Made by a program: the position numbers and the translations under genes. A DNA stretch of 64,000 nucleotides from Eledone cirrhosa (taxonomy: Eukaryota; Mollusca; Cephalopoda; Octopoda; Eledonidae): the NCBI GenBank assembly GCA_964016885.1, contig OZ024743.1:170945833-171009832 (forward strand), read 5' to 3'. This document shows positions 28,701-44,886 of the stretch, piece after piece. The notes under the pieces were generated by a model. It was not told the origin of the DNA, did not search any database, and saw nothing but the letters and a program-made list of their open reading frames with translations. How positions within the stretch are numbered: position 1 is the first letter of the stretch; each line of letters begins with the position of its first letter.

Positions 28701-29887
28701 TATCAACACCATAGTCATAACTACCGTAAGACCAGTGTATCAACTCCATAGTCATAAGACCACTGTATCAACACCATAGTCACAACTACTGTAAGACCAC
28801 TTTATCAACACCATAATCACAACTACTGTAAGACCACGGTATCAACACCGTAGTCAGAACTACTGCAAGACCACTGTATCAACACCACACTCACAACGTC
28901 TGTAAGACCAATGAATCAACACCATAGTCACAACTATTGTAAGACCACTGTATCAACAACACAGTCACAACTACTCTAAGACCACTGTATCAACACCACA
29001 GTCACAACTACTCTAAGCCCACTGTATCAACATCATACTCATAACTACTGTAAGACCACTGTATCAACACCATAGTCATAACTACCGTAAGACCACTGTA
29101 TCACACCACAGTCATAAGACCACTGTATCAACACCATAGTCACAACTACTGTAAGACCACTGTATCAACAACATAGTCACAAATATTGTAAGACCACTGT
29201 ATCAACACCACAGTCACAACTACTGTAAGACCACTGTATCAACACCACAGTCATAACTACTCTAAGACCACTGTATCCACACCATAGTTAGAACTACTGT
29301 AAGACCACTGTATCAACACCATAGTCATAACGTCTGTAATACGACAGTATCAACACCATAGTCACAACTATTGTAAGACCACTGTATCAACACCACAGTC
29401 ACAACTACTGTAAGACCACTGTATCAACACCACAGTCATAACTACTTTAAGACCACTGTATCCACACCGTAGTCACATCTACTGTAAGACCACTGTATCA
29501 ACACCATAGTCACAACTACTGTAAGAGCACTGTACCAACACCACAGTCACAACTACTGTAAGACCACTGTATCAACAACACAGTCACAACTACTCTAAGA
29601 CCACTGTATCAACACCACAGTCACAACTACTGTAAGCCCACTGTATCAACACCATAGTCATAACTACTGTAAGACCACTGTATCAACACCATATTCATAA
29701 CTACCGTAAGACCACGGTATCAACACCGTAGTCATAAGACCACTGTATCAAAACCATAGTCACAACTACTGTTAGACCATTGTATCAACACCACAGTCAC
29801 AACTACTGTAAGACCACTGTATCAACACCACACTCACAACTACTGTAAGACCACTGTATCAACACCACAATCACAACTACTGTAAGC
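22720..29887. repeat. Higher-order unit B (~7.1 kb)
   Basis: This unit begins in mid-monomer where the end of unit A (TATCAAAACC) joins CACAACAACTATAAG. It repeats unit A until about 29,758, followed by roughly 130 bp of extra monomers. Its part from 23,763 to 29,887 was duplicated again to give unit C. Confidence 0.8.
23763..29887. repeat. 6,125-bp tandem duplication, left copy
   Basis: Six independent landmarks recur at exactly 6,125 bp: the hairpin CGG at 23,988, 25,302, 26,144, 27,671 and 28,837, and the TATCACACC deletion monomer at 29,101. The constancy of the offset over the whole unit means no net insertion or deletion between these landmarks since duplication. Isolated base differences were noticed, for example near 28,180, 28,290 and 28,386. 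The joint lies in a GCCCACTG versus GACCACTG monomer. Confidence 0.9.
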
Positions 29888-32800
29888 CCACTGTATCAAC
29901 ACCATAGTCACAACTACTGTAAGACCACTGTATCAACACCACACTCACAACTACTGTAAGAACACTGTATCAACACCACAGTCATAACTACTGTAAGACC
30001 ACTGTATCAACACCACAGTCACAACTACTGTAAGACCACTGTATCAACACCACAGTCACAACTACTGTAAGACCACTGTATCAACACCATAATCACAACT
30101 ACTGTAAGACCACGGTATCAACACCGTAGTCAGAACTACTGTAAGAACACTGTATCAACACCACAGTCACAACGTCTGTAAGACCACTGAATCAACACCA
30201 TAGTCACAACTACTGTAAGACCACTGTATCAACAACACAGTCACAACTACTCTAAGACCACTGTATCAACACCACAATCACAACTACTGTAAGACCACTG
30301 TATCAACACCATAGTCACAACTACTGTAAGACCACTGTATCAACACCAGATTCACAACTACTGTAAGACCACTGTATCAACACCACAGTCACAACTACTG
30401 TAAGACTACTGTATCAACACCACACTCACAACTACTCTAAGACCACCGTATCAACACGACAGTCACAACTACTGTAAGCCCACCGTATCAACACGATAGT
30501 CATAACTACTGTAAGACCACTGTATCCACACCATAGTCACAACTACTGTAAGACCACTGTATCAACACCAGATTCACAACTACTGTAAGACCACTGTATC
30601 AACACCACAGTCACAACTACTGTAAGACTACTGTATCAACACCACACTCACAACTACTCTAAGACCACCGTATCAACACGACAGTCACAACTACTGTAAG
30701 CCCACCGTATCAACACCATAGTCATAACTACTGTAAGACCAGTGTATCAACACCATAGTCATAACTACCGTAAGACCACTGTATCAACACCATAGTCATA
30801 AGACCACTGTATCAACACCATGGTCACAACTACTGTAAGACCACTGTATCAACACCACAGTCACAACTACTGTAAGACCACTGTATCAACAGCATAGTCA
30901 CAACTATTGTAAGACCACTGTATCAACACCACAGTTACAACTACAGTAAGACAACTGTATCAACACCATAGTCACAACTACTGTAAGACCACTGTATCCA
31001 CACCATAGTCATAACTACTGTAAGACCACTGTATCAACACCATAGTCACAACTACTGTAAGACCACTGTATCAACACCATAGTCATAACTACCGTAAGAC
31101 CACTGTATCAACACCACAGTCATAAGACCACTGTATCAAAACAATAGTCACGACTACTGTAAGACCACTGTATCAACACCATAGTCAGAACTACTGTAAG
31201 ACCACTGTATCAACACCATAGTCACAACTACTGTAAGACCACTGTATCAACACCATAGTGACAACTACTGTAAGAACACTGTATCAACACCACAGTCATA
31301 ACTACTGTAAGACCACTGTATCAACACCACAGTCACAACTACTGTAAGACCACTGTATCAACACCACAGTCACAACTACTGTAAGACCACTGTATCAACA
31401 CCATAATCACAACTACTGTAAGACCACGGTATCAACACCGTAGTCAGAACTACTGTAAGACCACTGTATCAACACGACAGTCACAACGTCTGTAAGACGA
31501 CTGAATCAACACCATAGTCACAACTACTGTAAGACCACTGTATCAACAACACAGTCACAACTACTCTAAGACCACTGTATCAACACCACAGTCACAACTA
31601 CTGTAAGACCACTGTATCAACACCACAGTCATAACTACTGTAAGACCACTGTATCCACACCATAGTCACAACTACTGTAAGACCACTGTATCAACACCAG
31701 ATTCACAACTACTGTAAGACCACTGTATCAACACCACAGTCACAACTACTGTAAGACCACTGTATCAACACCACACTCACAACTACTGTAAGACCACTGT
31801 ATCAACACCACAGTCACAACTACTGTAAGCCCACCGTATCAACACCACAGTCATAACTACTGTAAGACCAGTGTATCAACACCATAGTCATAACTACCGT
31901 AAGACCACTGTATCAACACCATAGTCATAAGACCACTGTATCAACACCATGGTCACAACTACTGTAAGACCACTGTATCAACACCACAGTCACAACTACT
32001 GTAAGACCACTGTATCAACAGCATAGTCACAACTATTGTAAGACCACTGTATCAACAACATAGTCACAACGTTTGTAATACGACAGTATCAACACCATAG
32101 TCACAAATATTGTAAGACCACTGTATCAACACCACAGTCACAACTACTGTAAGACCACTGTATCAACACCACAGTCACAACTGCTGTAAGACCAATGTAT
32201 CAACACCACAGTCACAACTACTGTAAGACCACTGTATCGACACCATAATCACAACTACTGTAAGACCACGGTATCAACACCGTAGTCAGAACTACTGTAA
32301 GACCACTGAATCAACACCATAGCCACAACTACCGTAAGACCACTGTATGAACAACACAGTCACAACTACTCTAAGACCACTGTATCAACACCACAGTCAC
32401 AACTACTGTAAGACCACTGTATCAACACCACAGTCATAACTACTGTAAGACCACTGTATCCACACCATAGTCACAACTACTGTAAGACCACTGTATCAAC
32501 ACCAGATTCACAACTACTGTAAGACCACTGTATCAACACCACAGTCACAACTACTGTAAGACCACTGTATCAACACCTCACTCACAACTACTCTAAGACC
32601 ACTGTATCAACACCACAGTCACAACTACTGTAAGCCCACCGTATCAACACCATAGTCATAACTACTGTAAGACCAGTGTATCAACACCATAGTCATAACT
32701 ACCGTAAGACCACTGTATCAACACCATAGTCATAAGACCATTGTATCAACACCATGGTCACAACTACTGTAAGACCACTGTATCAACACCATAATCACAA

Positions 32801-35800
32801 CTACTATAAACCCACTGTATCAACACCATAGTCACAACTACTGTAAGACCACTGTATCAACAACATAGTCACAACGTCTGTAATACGACAGTATCAACAC
32901 CATAGTCACAAATATTGTAAGACCACTGTATCAACACCACAGTCACAACTACTGTAAGACCACTGTATCAACACCACAGTCATAACTACTGTAAGACCAC
33001 TGTATCCACACCATAGTCACAACTACTGTAAGACCACTGTATCAACACCACAGTCATAACTACTGTAAGACCACTGTATACACAGCATAGTCACATCTAC
33101 TGTAAGACCACTGTATCAACACCATAGTCATAACTACCGTAAGACCACTGTATCAACACCGTAGTCATAAGACCACTGTATCAAAACCATAGTCACATCT
33201 AATGTAAGACCATTGTATCAACACCACAGTCACAACTACTGTAAGACCACTGTATCAACACCACACTCACAACTACTGTAAGACCACTGTATCAACACCA
33301 CAATCACAACTACTGTAAGACCACTGTATCAACACCATAGTCACAACTACTGTAAGACCACTGTATCCACACCATAGTCATAACTACTGTAAGACCACTG
33401 TATCAACACCATAGTCACAACTACTGTAAGACCACTGTATCAACACCATAGTCATAAATACCGTAAGACCACTGTATCAACACCACAGTCATAAGACCAC
33501 TGTATCAAAACAATAGTCACGACTACTGTAAGACCACGGTATCAACACCATAGTCAGAACTACTGTAAGACCACTGTATCAACACCATAGTCACAACTAC
33601 TGTAAGACCACTGTATCAACACCATAGTCACAACTACTGTAAGAACACTGTATCAACACCACAGTCATAACTACTGTAAGACCACTGTATCAACACCACA
33701 GTCACAACTACTGTAAGACCACTGTATCAACACCACAGTCACAACTACTGTAAGACCACTGTATCAACACCATAATCACAACTACTGTAAGACCACGGTA
33801 GCAACACCGTAGTCAGAACTACTGTAAGACCACAGTATCAACACCACAGTCACAACGTCTGTAAGACCACTGAATCAACACCATAGTCACAACTACTGTA
33901 AGACCACTGTATCAACATCACAGTCACAACTACTCTAAGACCACTGTATCCACACCATAGTCACAACTACTGTAAGACCACTGTATCAACATCAGATTCA
34001 CAACTACTGTAAGACCACTGTATCAACACCACAGTCACAACTACTGTAAGACCACTGTATCAACACCACAGTCACAACTACTGTAAGACCACTGTATCAA
34101 CACCACAGTCATAACTACTGTAAGACCACTGTATCCACACCATAGTCACAACTACTGTAAGACCACTGTATCAACATCAGATTCACAACTACTGTAAGAC
34201 CACTGTATCAACACCACAGTCACAACTACTGTAAGACCACTGTATCAACACCACACTCACAACTACTGTAAGACCACTGTATCAACACCACAATCACAAC
34301 TACTGTAAGACCACTGTATCAACACCATAGTCACAACTACTGTAAGACCACTGTATCAACACCACACTCACAACTACTGTAAGACCACTGTATCAACACC
34401 ACAATCACAACTACTCTAAGACCACTGTATCAACACCACAGTCACAACTACTGTAAGCCCACTGTATCAACACCATAGTCATAACTACTGTAAGACCAGT
34501 GTATCAACACCATAGTCATAACTACCGTAAGACCACTGTATCAACACCATAGTCATAAGACCACTGTATCAACACCATGGTCACAACTACTGTAAGACCA
34601 CTGTATCAACACCACAATCACAACTACTGTAAGACCACTGTATCAACACCATAGTCACAACTACTGTAAGACCACTGTATCAACAACACAGTCACAACTA
34701 CTCCAAGACCACTGTATCAACACCACAGTCACAACTACTGTTAGCCCACTGTATCAACACCATAGACATAACAACTGTAAGACCACTGTATCAACACCAT
34801 AGTCACAACTACTGTAAGACCCCTGTATCAACACCATAGTCATAACTACCGTAAGACCAGTGTATCAACTCCATAGTCATAAGACCACTGTATCAACACC
34901 ATAGTCACAACTACTGTAAGACCACTTTATCAACACCATAATCACAACTACTGTAAGACCACGGTATCAACACCGTAGTCAGAACTACTGCAAGACCACT
35001 GTATCAACACCACACTCACAACGTCTGTAAGACCAATGAATCAACACCATAGTCACAACTATTGTAAGACCACTGTATCAACAACACAGTCACAACTACT
35101 CTAAGACCACTGTATCAACACCACAGTCACAACTACTCTAAGCCCACTGTATCAACATCATACTCATAACTACTGTAAGACCACTGTATCAACACCATAG
35201 TCATAACTACCGTAAGACCACTGTATCACACCACAGTCATAAGACCACTGTATCAACACCATAGTCACAACTACTGTAAGACCACTGTATCAACAACATA
35301 GTCACAAATATTGTAAGACCACTGTATCAACACCACAGTCACAACTACTGTAAGACCACTGTATCAACACCACAGTCATAACTACTCTAAGACCACTGTA
35401 TCCACACCATAGTTAGAACTACTGTAAGACCACTGTATCAACACCATAGTCATAACGTCTGTAATACGACAGTATCAACACCATAGTCACAACTATTGTA
35501 AGACCACTGTATCAACACCACAGTCACAACTACTGTAAGACCACTGTATCAACACCACAGTCATAACTACTTTAAGACCACTGTATCCACACCATAGTCA
35601 CATCTACTGTAAGACCACTGTATCAACACCATAGTCACAACTACTGTAAGAGCACTGTACCAACACCACAGTCACAACTACTGTAAGACCACTGTATCAA
35701 CAACACAGTCACAACTACTCTAAGACCACTGTATCAACACCACAGTCACAACTACTGTAAGCCCACTGTATCAACACCATAGTCATAACTACTGTAAGAC

Positions 35801-36012
35801 CACTGTATCAACACCATATTCATAACTACCGTAAGACCACGGTATCAACACCGTAGTCATAAGACCACTGTATCAAAACCATAGTCACAACTACTGTTAG
35901 ACCATTGTATCAACACCACAGTCACAACTACTGTAAGACCACTGTATCAACACCACACTCACAACTACTGTAAGACCACTGTATCAACACCACAATCACA
36001 ACTACTGTAAGC
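29888..36012. repeat. 6,125-bp tandem duplication, right copy (higher-order unit C)
   Basis: Counterparts of the left-copy landmarks are the CGG at 30,113, 31,427, 32,269, 33,796 and 34,962, and TATCACACC at 35,226. Similarity extends to about 36,055, where this copy has TATCCACACC and the left one TATCAACACC, so the true exchange point is uncertain by about 45 bp. Such long near-identical tandem copies are also where assemblies can gain or lose units. Confidence 0.9.
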
Positions 36013-39000
36013 CCACTGTATCAACACCATAGTCACAACTACTGTAAGACCACTGTATCCACACCATAATCATAACTACTGTAAGACCACTGTATCAACA
36101 CCATAGTCACAACTACTGTAAGACCACTGTATCAACACCATAGTCATAACTACCGTAAGACCACTGTATCAACACCAAAGTCATAAGACCACTGTATCAA
36201 AACAATAGTCACGACTACTGTAAGACCACTGTATCAACACCATAGTCAGAACTACTGTAAGACCACTGTAGCAACACCATAGTCACGACTACTCTAAGAC
36301 CACTGTATCAACACCACAGTCACAACTACTGTAAGACCACTGTATCAACACCACAGTCATAACTACTGTAAGACCACTGTATCCACACCATAGTCACAAC
36401 TACTGTAAGACCACTGTATCAACACCAGATTCACAACTACTGTAAGACCACTGTATCAACACCACACTCACAACTACTGTAAGACTACTGTATCAACACC
36501 ACACTCACAACTACTCTAAGACCACTCTATAAACACGACAGTCACAACTACTGTAAGCCCACCGTATCAACACCATAGTCATAACTACTGTAAGACCAGT
36601 GTATCAACACCATAGTCATAACTACCGTAAGACCACTGTATCAACACCATAGTCATAAGACCACTGTATCAACACCATGGTCACAACTACTGTAAGACCA
36701 CTGTATCAACACCACAGTCACAACTACTGTAAGACCACTGTATCAACAGCATAGTCACAACTATTGTAAGACCACTGTATCAACACCACAGTCACAACTA
36801 CAGTAAGACCACTTTATCAACACCATAGTCACAACTACTGTAAGACAACTGTATCAACACCATAGTCACAACTACTGTAAGACCACTGTATCAACACCAT
36901 AGTCACAACTACTGTAAGAACACTGTATCAACACCACAGTCATAACTACTGTAAGACCACTATATCAACACCACAGTCACAACTACTGTAAGACCACTGT
37001 ATCAACACCACAGCCACAACTACTGTAAGACCACTGTATCAACATCACAGCCACAACAACTATAAGATCACCGTATCAACACCACAGCCACAACTACTGT
37101 AAGACCACTGTATCAACACCATAATCACAACTACTATAAGCCCACTGTATCAACACCATAGTCACAACTACTGTAAAACCACTGTATCAACACCATAGTC
37201 ACAACGTCTGTAATACGACAGTATCAACACCACAGTCACAACTACTGTAAGACCACTGTATCAACACCACAGTCATAACTACTGTAAGACCACTGTATCC
37301 ACACCATAGTCACAACTACTGTAAGACCACTGTATCAACACCACAGTCACAACTACTGTAAGACCACTGTATCAACACCACAGTCATAACTAATTTAAGA
37401 CCACTGTATCCACACCATAGTCACATCTACTGTAAGACCACTGTATCAACACCATAGTCACAACTACTGTAAGAGTACTGTATCAACACCACAGTCACAA
37501 CTACTGTAAGACCACTGTATCAACAACACAGTCACAACTACTGTAAGCCCACTGTATCAACACCATAGTCATAACTACCGTAAGACCACTGTATCAACAC
37601 CGTAGTCATAAGACCACTGTATCAAAACCATAGTCACAACTACTGTAAGACCATTGTATCAACACCACAGTCACAACTACTGTAAGCGGTAAGACCACTG
37701 TATCAACACCACACTCACAAATACTGTAAGACCACTGTATCAACACCACAATCACAACTACTGTAAGCCCACTGTATCAACACCATAGTCACAACTACTG
37801 TAAGACGAGTGTATCCACACCATAGTCATAACTACTGTAAGACCACTGTATCAACACCATAGTCACAACTACTGTAAGACCACTGTATCAACACCATAGT
37901 CATAACTACCGTAAGACCACTGTATCAACACCACAGTCATAAGACCACTGTATCAAAACAATAGTCACGACTACTGTAAGACCACTGTATCAACACCATA
38001 GTCAGAACTACTGTAAGACCACTGTATCAACACCATAGTCACAACTACTGTAAGACCACTGTATCAACACCATAGTCACAACTACTGTAAGACCACTGTA
38101 TCAACACCACACTCACAACTACTGTAAGAACATTGTATCAACACCACAGTCATAACTACTGTAAGACCACTGTATCAACACCACAGTCACAACTACTGTA
38201 AGACCACTGTATCAACACCACAGTCACAACTACTGTAAGACCACTGTATCAACACCATAATCACAACTACTGTAAGACCACGGTATCAACACCGTAGTCA
38301 GAACTACTGTAAGAACACTGTATCAACACCACAGTCACAACGTCTGTAAGACCACTGAATCAACACCAGATTCACAACTACTGTAAGACCACTGTATCAA
38401 CACCACAGTCACAACTACACTAAGACCACCGTATCAACACGACAGTCACAACTACTGTAAGCCCACCGTATCAACACCATAGTCATAACTACTGTAAGAC
38501 CAGTGTATCAACACCATAGTCATAACTACCGTAAGACCACTGTATCAACACCATAGTCATAAGACCACTGTATCAACACCATGGTCACAACTACTGTAAG
38601 ACCACTGTATCAACACCACAGTCACAACTACTGTAAGACCACTGTATCAACAGCATAGTCACAACTATTGTAAGACCACTGTATCAACACCACAGTCACA
38701 ACTACAGTAAGACAACTGTATCAACACCATAGTCACAACTACTGTAAGACCACTGTATCCACACCATAGTCATAACTACTGTAAGACCACTGTATCAACA
38801 CCATAGTCACAACTACTGTAAGACCACTGTATCAACACCATAATCATAACTACCGTAAGACCACTGTATCAACACCACAGTCATAAGACCACTGTATCAA
38901 AACAATAGTCACGACTACTGTAAGACCACTGTATCAACACCATAGTCAGAACTACTGTAAGACCACTGTATCAACACCATAGTCACAACTACTGTAAGAC

Positions 39001-40330
39001 CACTGTATCAACACCATAGTGACAACTACTGTAAGAACACTGTATCAACACCACAGTCATAACTACTGTAAGACCACTGTATCAACACCACAGTCACAAC
39101 TACTGTAAGACCACTGTATCAACACCACAGTCACAACTACTGTAAGACCACTGTATCAACACCATAATCACAACTACTGTAAGACCACGGTATCAACACC
39201 GTAGTCAGAACTACTGTAAGACCACTGTATCAACACGACAGTCACAACGTCTGTAAGACGACTGAATCAACACCATAGTCACAACTACTGTAAGACCACT
39301 GTATCAACAACACAGTCACAACTACTCTAAGACCACTGTATCAACACCACAGTCACAACTACTGTTAGACCACTGTATCAACACCACAGTCATAACTACT
39401 GTAAGACCACTGTATCCACACCATAGTCACAACTACTGTAAGACCACTGTATCAACACCAGATTCACAACTACTGTAAGACCACTGTATCAACACCACAG
39501 TCACAACTACTGTAAGACCACTGTATCAACACCACACTCACAACTACTCTAAGACCACTGTATCAACACGACAGTCACAACTACTGTAAGCCCACCGTAT
39601 CAACACCATAGTCATAACTACTGTAAGACCAGTGTATCAACACCATAGTCATAACTACCGTAAGACCACTGTATCAACACCATAGTCATAAGACCACTGT
39701 ATTAACACCATGGTCACAACTACTGTAAGACCACTGTATCAACACCACAGTCACAACTACTGTAAGACTACTGTATCAACAGCATAGTCACAACTATTGT
39801 AAGACCACTGTATCAACACCACAGTCACAACTACAGTAAGACAACTGTATCAACACCATAGTCACAACTACTGTAAGACCACTGTATCAACACCATAATC
39901 ACAACTACTATAAGCCAACTGTATCAACACCACAGTCACAACTACTGTAAGACCACTGTATCAACACCACAGTCATAACGTCTGTAATACGACAGTATCA
40001 ACACCATAGTCACAACTATTGTAAGACCACTGTATCCACACCATAGTCACAACTACTGTAAGACCACTGTATCAACACCATAGTCATAACGTCTGTAATA
40101 CGACAGTATCAACACCATAGTCACAACTATTGTAAGACCACTGTATCAACACCACAGTCACAACTACTGTAAGACCACTGTATCAACACCACAGTCATAT
40201 CTACTGTAAGACCACTGTATACACACCATAGTCACATCTACTGTAAGACCACTGTATCAACACCACAGCCACAACTACTGTAAGACCACTGTATCAACAT
40301 CACAGCCACAACAACTATAAGATCACCGTA
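36013..40330. repeat. Domain 2 block related to 14.3-18.7 kb
   Basis: The order of variants follows that seen from 14,281 onward. The rare GTAGCAACACC monomer at 36,271 matches 14,541 (offset 21,730), and the 44-bp monomer at 37,649-37,692 and hairpin CGG at 38,281 match 16,289 and 16,921 (offset 21,360). The next hairpin CGG at 39,188 corresponds to 18,161 only after loss of 333 bp, which equals nine monomers. It is an internally shortened higher-order unit. Confidence 0.65.
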
Positions 40331-42153
40331 TCAACACCATAGTCACAACGTCTGTAATACGACAGTATCAACACCATAGTCACAAATATTGTAAGACCAC
40401 TGTATCAACACCACAGTCACAACTACTGTAAGACCACTGTATCAACACCACAGTCATAACTACTGTAAGACCACTGTATCCACACCATAGTCACAACTAC
40501 TGTAAGACCACTGTATCAACACCATAGTCATAACGTCTGTAATACGACAGTATCAACACCATAGTCACAACTATTGTAAGACCACTGTATCAACACCACA
40601 GTCACAACTACTGTAAGACCACTGTATCAACACCACAGTCATAACTACTTTAAGACCACTGTATCCACACCGTAGTCACATCTACTGTAAGACCACTGTA
40701 TCAACACTATAGTCACAACTACTGTAAGAGCACTGTATCAACACCACAGTCACAACTACTGTAAGACCACTGTATCAACAACACAGTCACAACTACTGTA
40801 AGCCCACTGTATCAACACCATAGTCATAACTACCGTAAGACCACTGTATCAACACCGTAGTCATAAGACCACTGTATCAAAACCATAGTCACAACTACTG
40901 TAAGACCATTGTATCAACACCACAGTCACAACTACTGTAAGACCACTGTATCAACACCACACTCACAACTACTGTAAGACCACTGTATCAACACCACAAT
41001 CACAACTACTGTAAGCCCACTGTATCAACACCATAGTCACAACTACTGTAAGACCACTGTATCCACACCATAGTCATAACTACTGTAAGACCACTGTATC
41101 AACACCATAGTCACAACTACTGTAAGACCACTGTATCAACACCATAGTCATAACTACCGTAAGACCACTGTATCAACACCAAAGTCATAAGACCACTGTA
41201 TCAAAACAATAGTCACGACTACTGTAAGACCACTGTATCAACACCATAGTCAGAACTACTGTAAGACCACTGTATCAACACCATAGTCACAACTATTGTA
41301 AGACCACTGTATCAACACCACAGTCACAACTACTGTAAGAACACTGTATCAACACCACAGTCATAACTACTGTAAGACCACTGTATCAACACCACAGTCA
41401 CAACTAGTGTAAGACCACTGTATCAACACCACAGTCACAACTACTGTAAGACCACTGTATCAACACCATAATCACAACTACTGTAAGACCACGGTATCAA
41501 CACCGTAGTCAGAACTACTGTAAGAACACTGTATCAACACCACAGTCACAACGTCTGTAAGACCACTGAATCAACAAAATAGTCACAACTACTGTAAGAC
41601 CACTGTATCAACAACACAGTCACAACTACTCTAAGACCACTGTATCAACACCACAGTCACAACTACTGTAAGACCACTGTATCAACACCACAGTCATAAC
41701 TACTGTAAGACCACTGTATCAACAACACAGTCACAACTACTCTAAGACCACTGTATCAACACCACAGTCACAACTACTGTAAGACCACTGTATCAACACC
41801 ACAGTCATAACTACTGTAAGACCACTGTATCCACACCATAGTCACAACTACTGTAAGACCACTGTATCAACACCAGATTCACAACTACTGTAAGACCACT
41901 GTATCAACACCACAGTCACAACTACTGTAAGACTACTGTATCAACACCACACTCACAACTACTCTAAGACCACAGTATCAACACGACAGTCACAACTACT
42001 GTAAGCCCACCGTATCAACACCATAGTCATAACTACTGTAAGACCAGTGTATCAACACCATAGTCATAACTACCGTAAGACCACTGTATCAACACCATAG
42101 TCATAAGACCACTGTATCAACACCATGGTCACAACTACTGTAAGACCACTGTA

Positions 42154-43519
42154 TCAACACCACAGTCACAACTACTGTAAGACCACTGTATCAACAGCAT
42201 AGTCACAACTATTGTAAGACCACTGTATCAACACCACAGTCACAACTACAGTAAGACCACTTTATCAACACCATAGTCACAACTACTGTAAGACAACTGT
42301 ATCAACACCATAGTGACAACTACTGTAAGACCACTGTATCAACACCATAGTCACAACTACTGTAAGAACACTGTATCAACACCACAGTCATAACTACTGT
42401 AAGACCACTGTATCAACACCACAGTCACAACTACTGTAAGACCACTGTATCAACACCACAGCCACAACTACTGTAAGACCACTGTATCAACATCACAGCC
42501 ACAACAACTATAAGATCACCGTATCAACACCACAGCCACAACTACTGTAAGACCACTGTATCAACACCATAATCACAACTACTATAAGCCCACTGTATCA
42601 ACACCATAGTCACAACTACTGTAAAACCACTGTATCAACACCATAGTCACAACGTCTGTAATACGACAGTATCAACACCATAGTCACAAATATTGTAAGA
42701 CCACTGTATCAACACCACAGTCACAACTACTGTCAGACCACTGTATCAACACCACAGTCATAACTACTGTAAGACCACTGTATCCACACCATAGTCACAA
42801 CTACTGTAAGACCACTGTATCAACACCATAGTCATAACGTCTGTAATACGACAGTATCAACACCATAGTCACAGCTATTGTAAGACCACTGTATCAACAC
42901 CACAGTCACAACTACTGTAAGACCACTGTATCAACACCACAGTCATAACTACTTTAAGACCACTGTATCCACACCATAGTCACATCTACTGTAAGACCAC
43001 TGTATCAACACCATAGTCACAACTACTGTAAGAGCACTGTATCAACACCACAGTCACAACTACTGTAAGACCACTGTATCAACAACACAGTCACAACTAC
43101 TCTAAGACCACTGTATCAACACCACAGTCAAACTACTGTAAGACCACTGTATCAACACCACAGTCATAACTACTGTAAGACCACTGTATCAACACCGTAG
43201 TCATAAGACCACTGTATCAAAACCATAGTCACAACTACTGTATGACCATTGTATCAACACCACAGTCACAACTACTGTAAGATGTAAGACCACTGTATCA
43301 ACACCACACTCACAAATACTGTAAGACCACTGTATCAACACCACAATCACAACTACTGTAAGCCCACTGTATCAACACCATAGTCACAACTACTGTAAGA
43401 CCACTGTATCCACAACATAGTCATAACTACTGTAAGACCACTGTTTCAACACCATAGTCACAACTAGTGTAAGACCACTGTATCAACACCATAGTCATAA
43501 CTACCGTAAGACCACTGTA
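42154..43519. repeat. Nested 1,366-bp duplication in unit D, left copy
   Basis: CAGCAT at 42,195 recurs at 43,561 (offset 1,366), and the 44-bp monomer at 43,244-43,287 recurs at 44,611-44,654 (offset 1,367). The one-base change in offset is explained by a single-base deletion near 43,128, where GTCAAACT replaces GTCACAACT. The exact joint lies somewhere in 43,506-43,534, where the two flanks are identical. Confidence 0.85.
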
Positions 43520-44886
43520 TCAACACCACAGTCACAACTACTGTAAGACCACTGTATCAACAGCATAGTCACAACTATTGTAAGACCACTGTATCAACAC
43601 CACAGTCACAACTACAGTAAGACCACTTTATCAACACCATAGTCACAACTACTGTAAGACAACTGTATCAACACCATAGTGACAACTACTGTAAAACCAC
43701 TGTATCAACACCATAGTCACAACTACTGTAAGAACACTGTATCAACACCACAGTCATAACTACTGTAAGACCACTGTATCAACACCACAGTCACAACTAC
43801 TGTAAGACCACTGTATCAACACCACAGCCACAACTACTGTAAGACCACTGTATCAACATCACAGCCACAACAACTATAAGATCACCGTATCAACACCACA
43901 GCCACAACTACTGTAAGACCACTGTATCAACACCATAATCACAACTACTATAAGCCCACTGTATCAACACCATAGTCACAACTACTGTAAAACCACTGTA
44001 TCAACACCATAGTCACAACGTCTGTAATACGACAGTATCAACACCATAGTCACAAATATTGTAAGACCACTGTATCAACACCACAGTCACAACTACTGTC
44101 AGACCACTGTATCAACACCACAGTCATAACTACTGTAAGACCACTGTATCCACACCATAGTCACAACTACTGTAAGACCACTGTATCAACACCATAGTCA
44201 TAACGTCTGTAATACGACAGTATCAACACCATAGTCACAGCTATTGTAAGACCACTGTATCAACACCACAGTCACAACTACTGTAAGACCACTGTATCAA
44301 CACCACAGTCATAACTACTTTAAGACCACTGTATCCACACCATAGTCACATCTACTGTAAGACCACTGTATCAACACCATAGTCACAACTACTGTAAGAG
44401 CACTGTATCAACACCACAGTCACAACTACTGTAAGACCACTGTATCAACAACACAGTCACAACTACTCTAAGACCACTGTATCAACACCACAGTCACAAC
44501 TACTGTAAGACCACTGTATCAACACCACAGTCATAACTACTGTAAGACCACTGTATCAACACCGTAGTCATAAGACCACTGTATCAAAACCATAGTCACA
44601 ACTACTGTATGACCATTGTATCAACACCACAGTCACAACTACTGTAAGATGTAAGACCACTGTATCAACACCACACTCACAAATACTGTAAGACCACTGT
44701 ATCAACACCACAATCACAACTACTGTAAGCCCACTGTATCAACACCATAGTCACAACTACTGTAAGACCACTGTATCCACAACATAGTCATAACTACTGT
44801 AAGACCACTGTTTCAACACCATAGTCACAACTACTGTAAGACCACTGTATCAACACCATAGTCATAACTACCGTAAGACCACTGTA
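43520..44886. repeat. Nested 1,367-bp duplication in unit D, right copy
   Basis: This continues the left copy with the same variants. After about 44,901 it goes on into CATAAGACC where the left copy reads CACAACTACTG. The corresponding place in unit E (around 48.2-49.5 kb) has only one copy. Confidence 0.85.
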
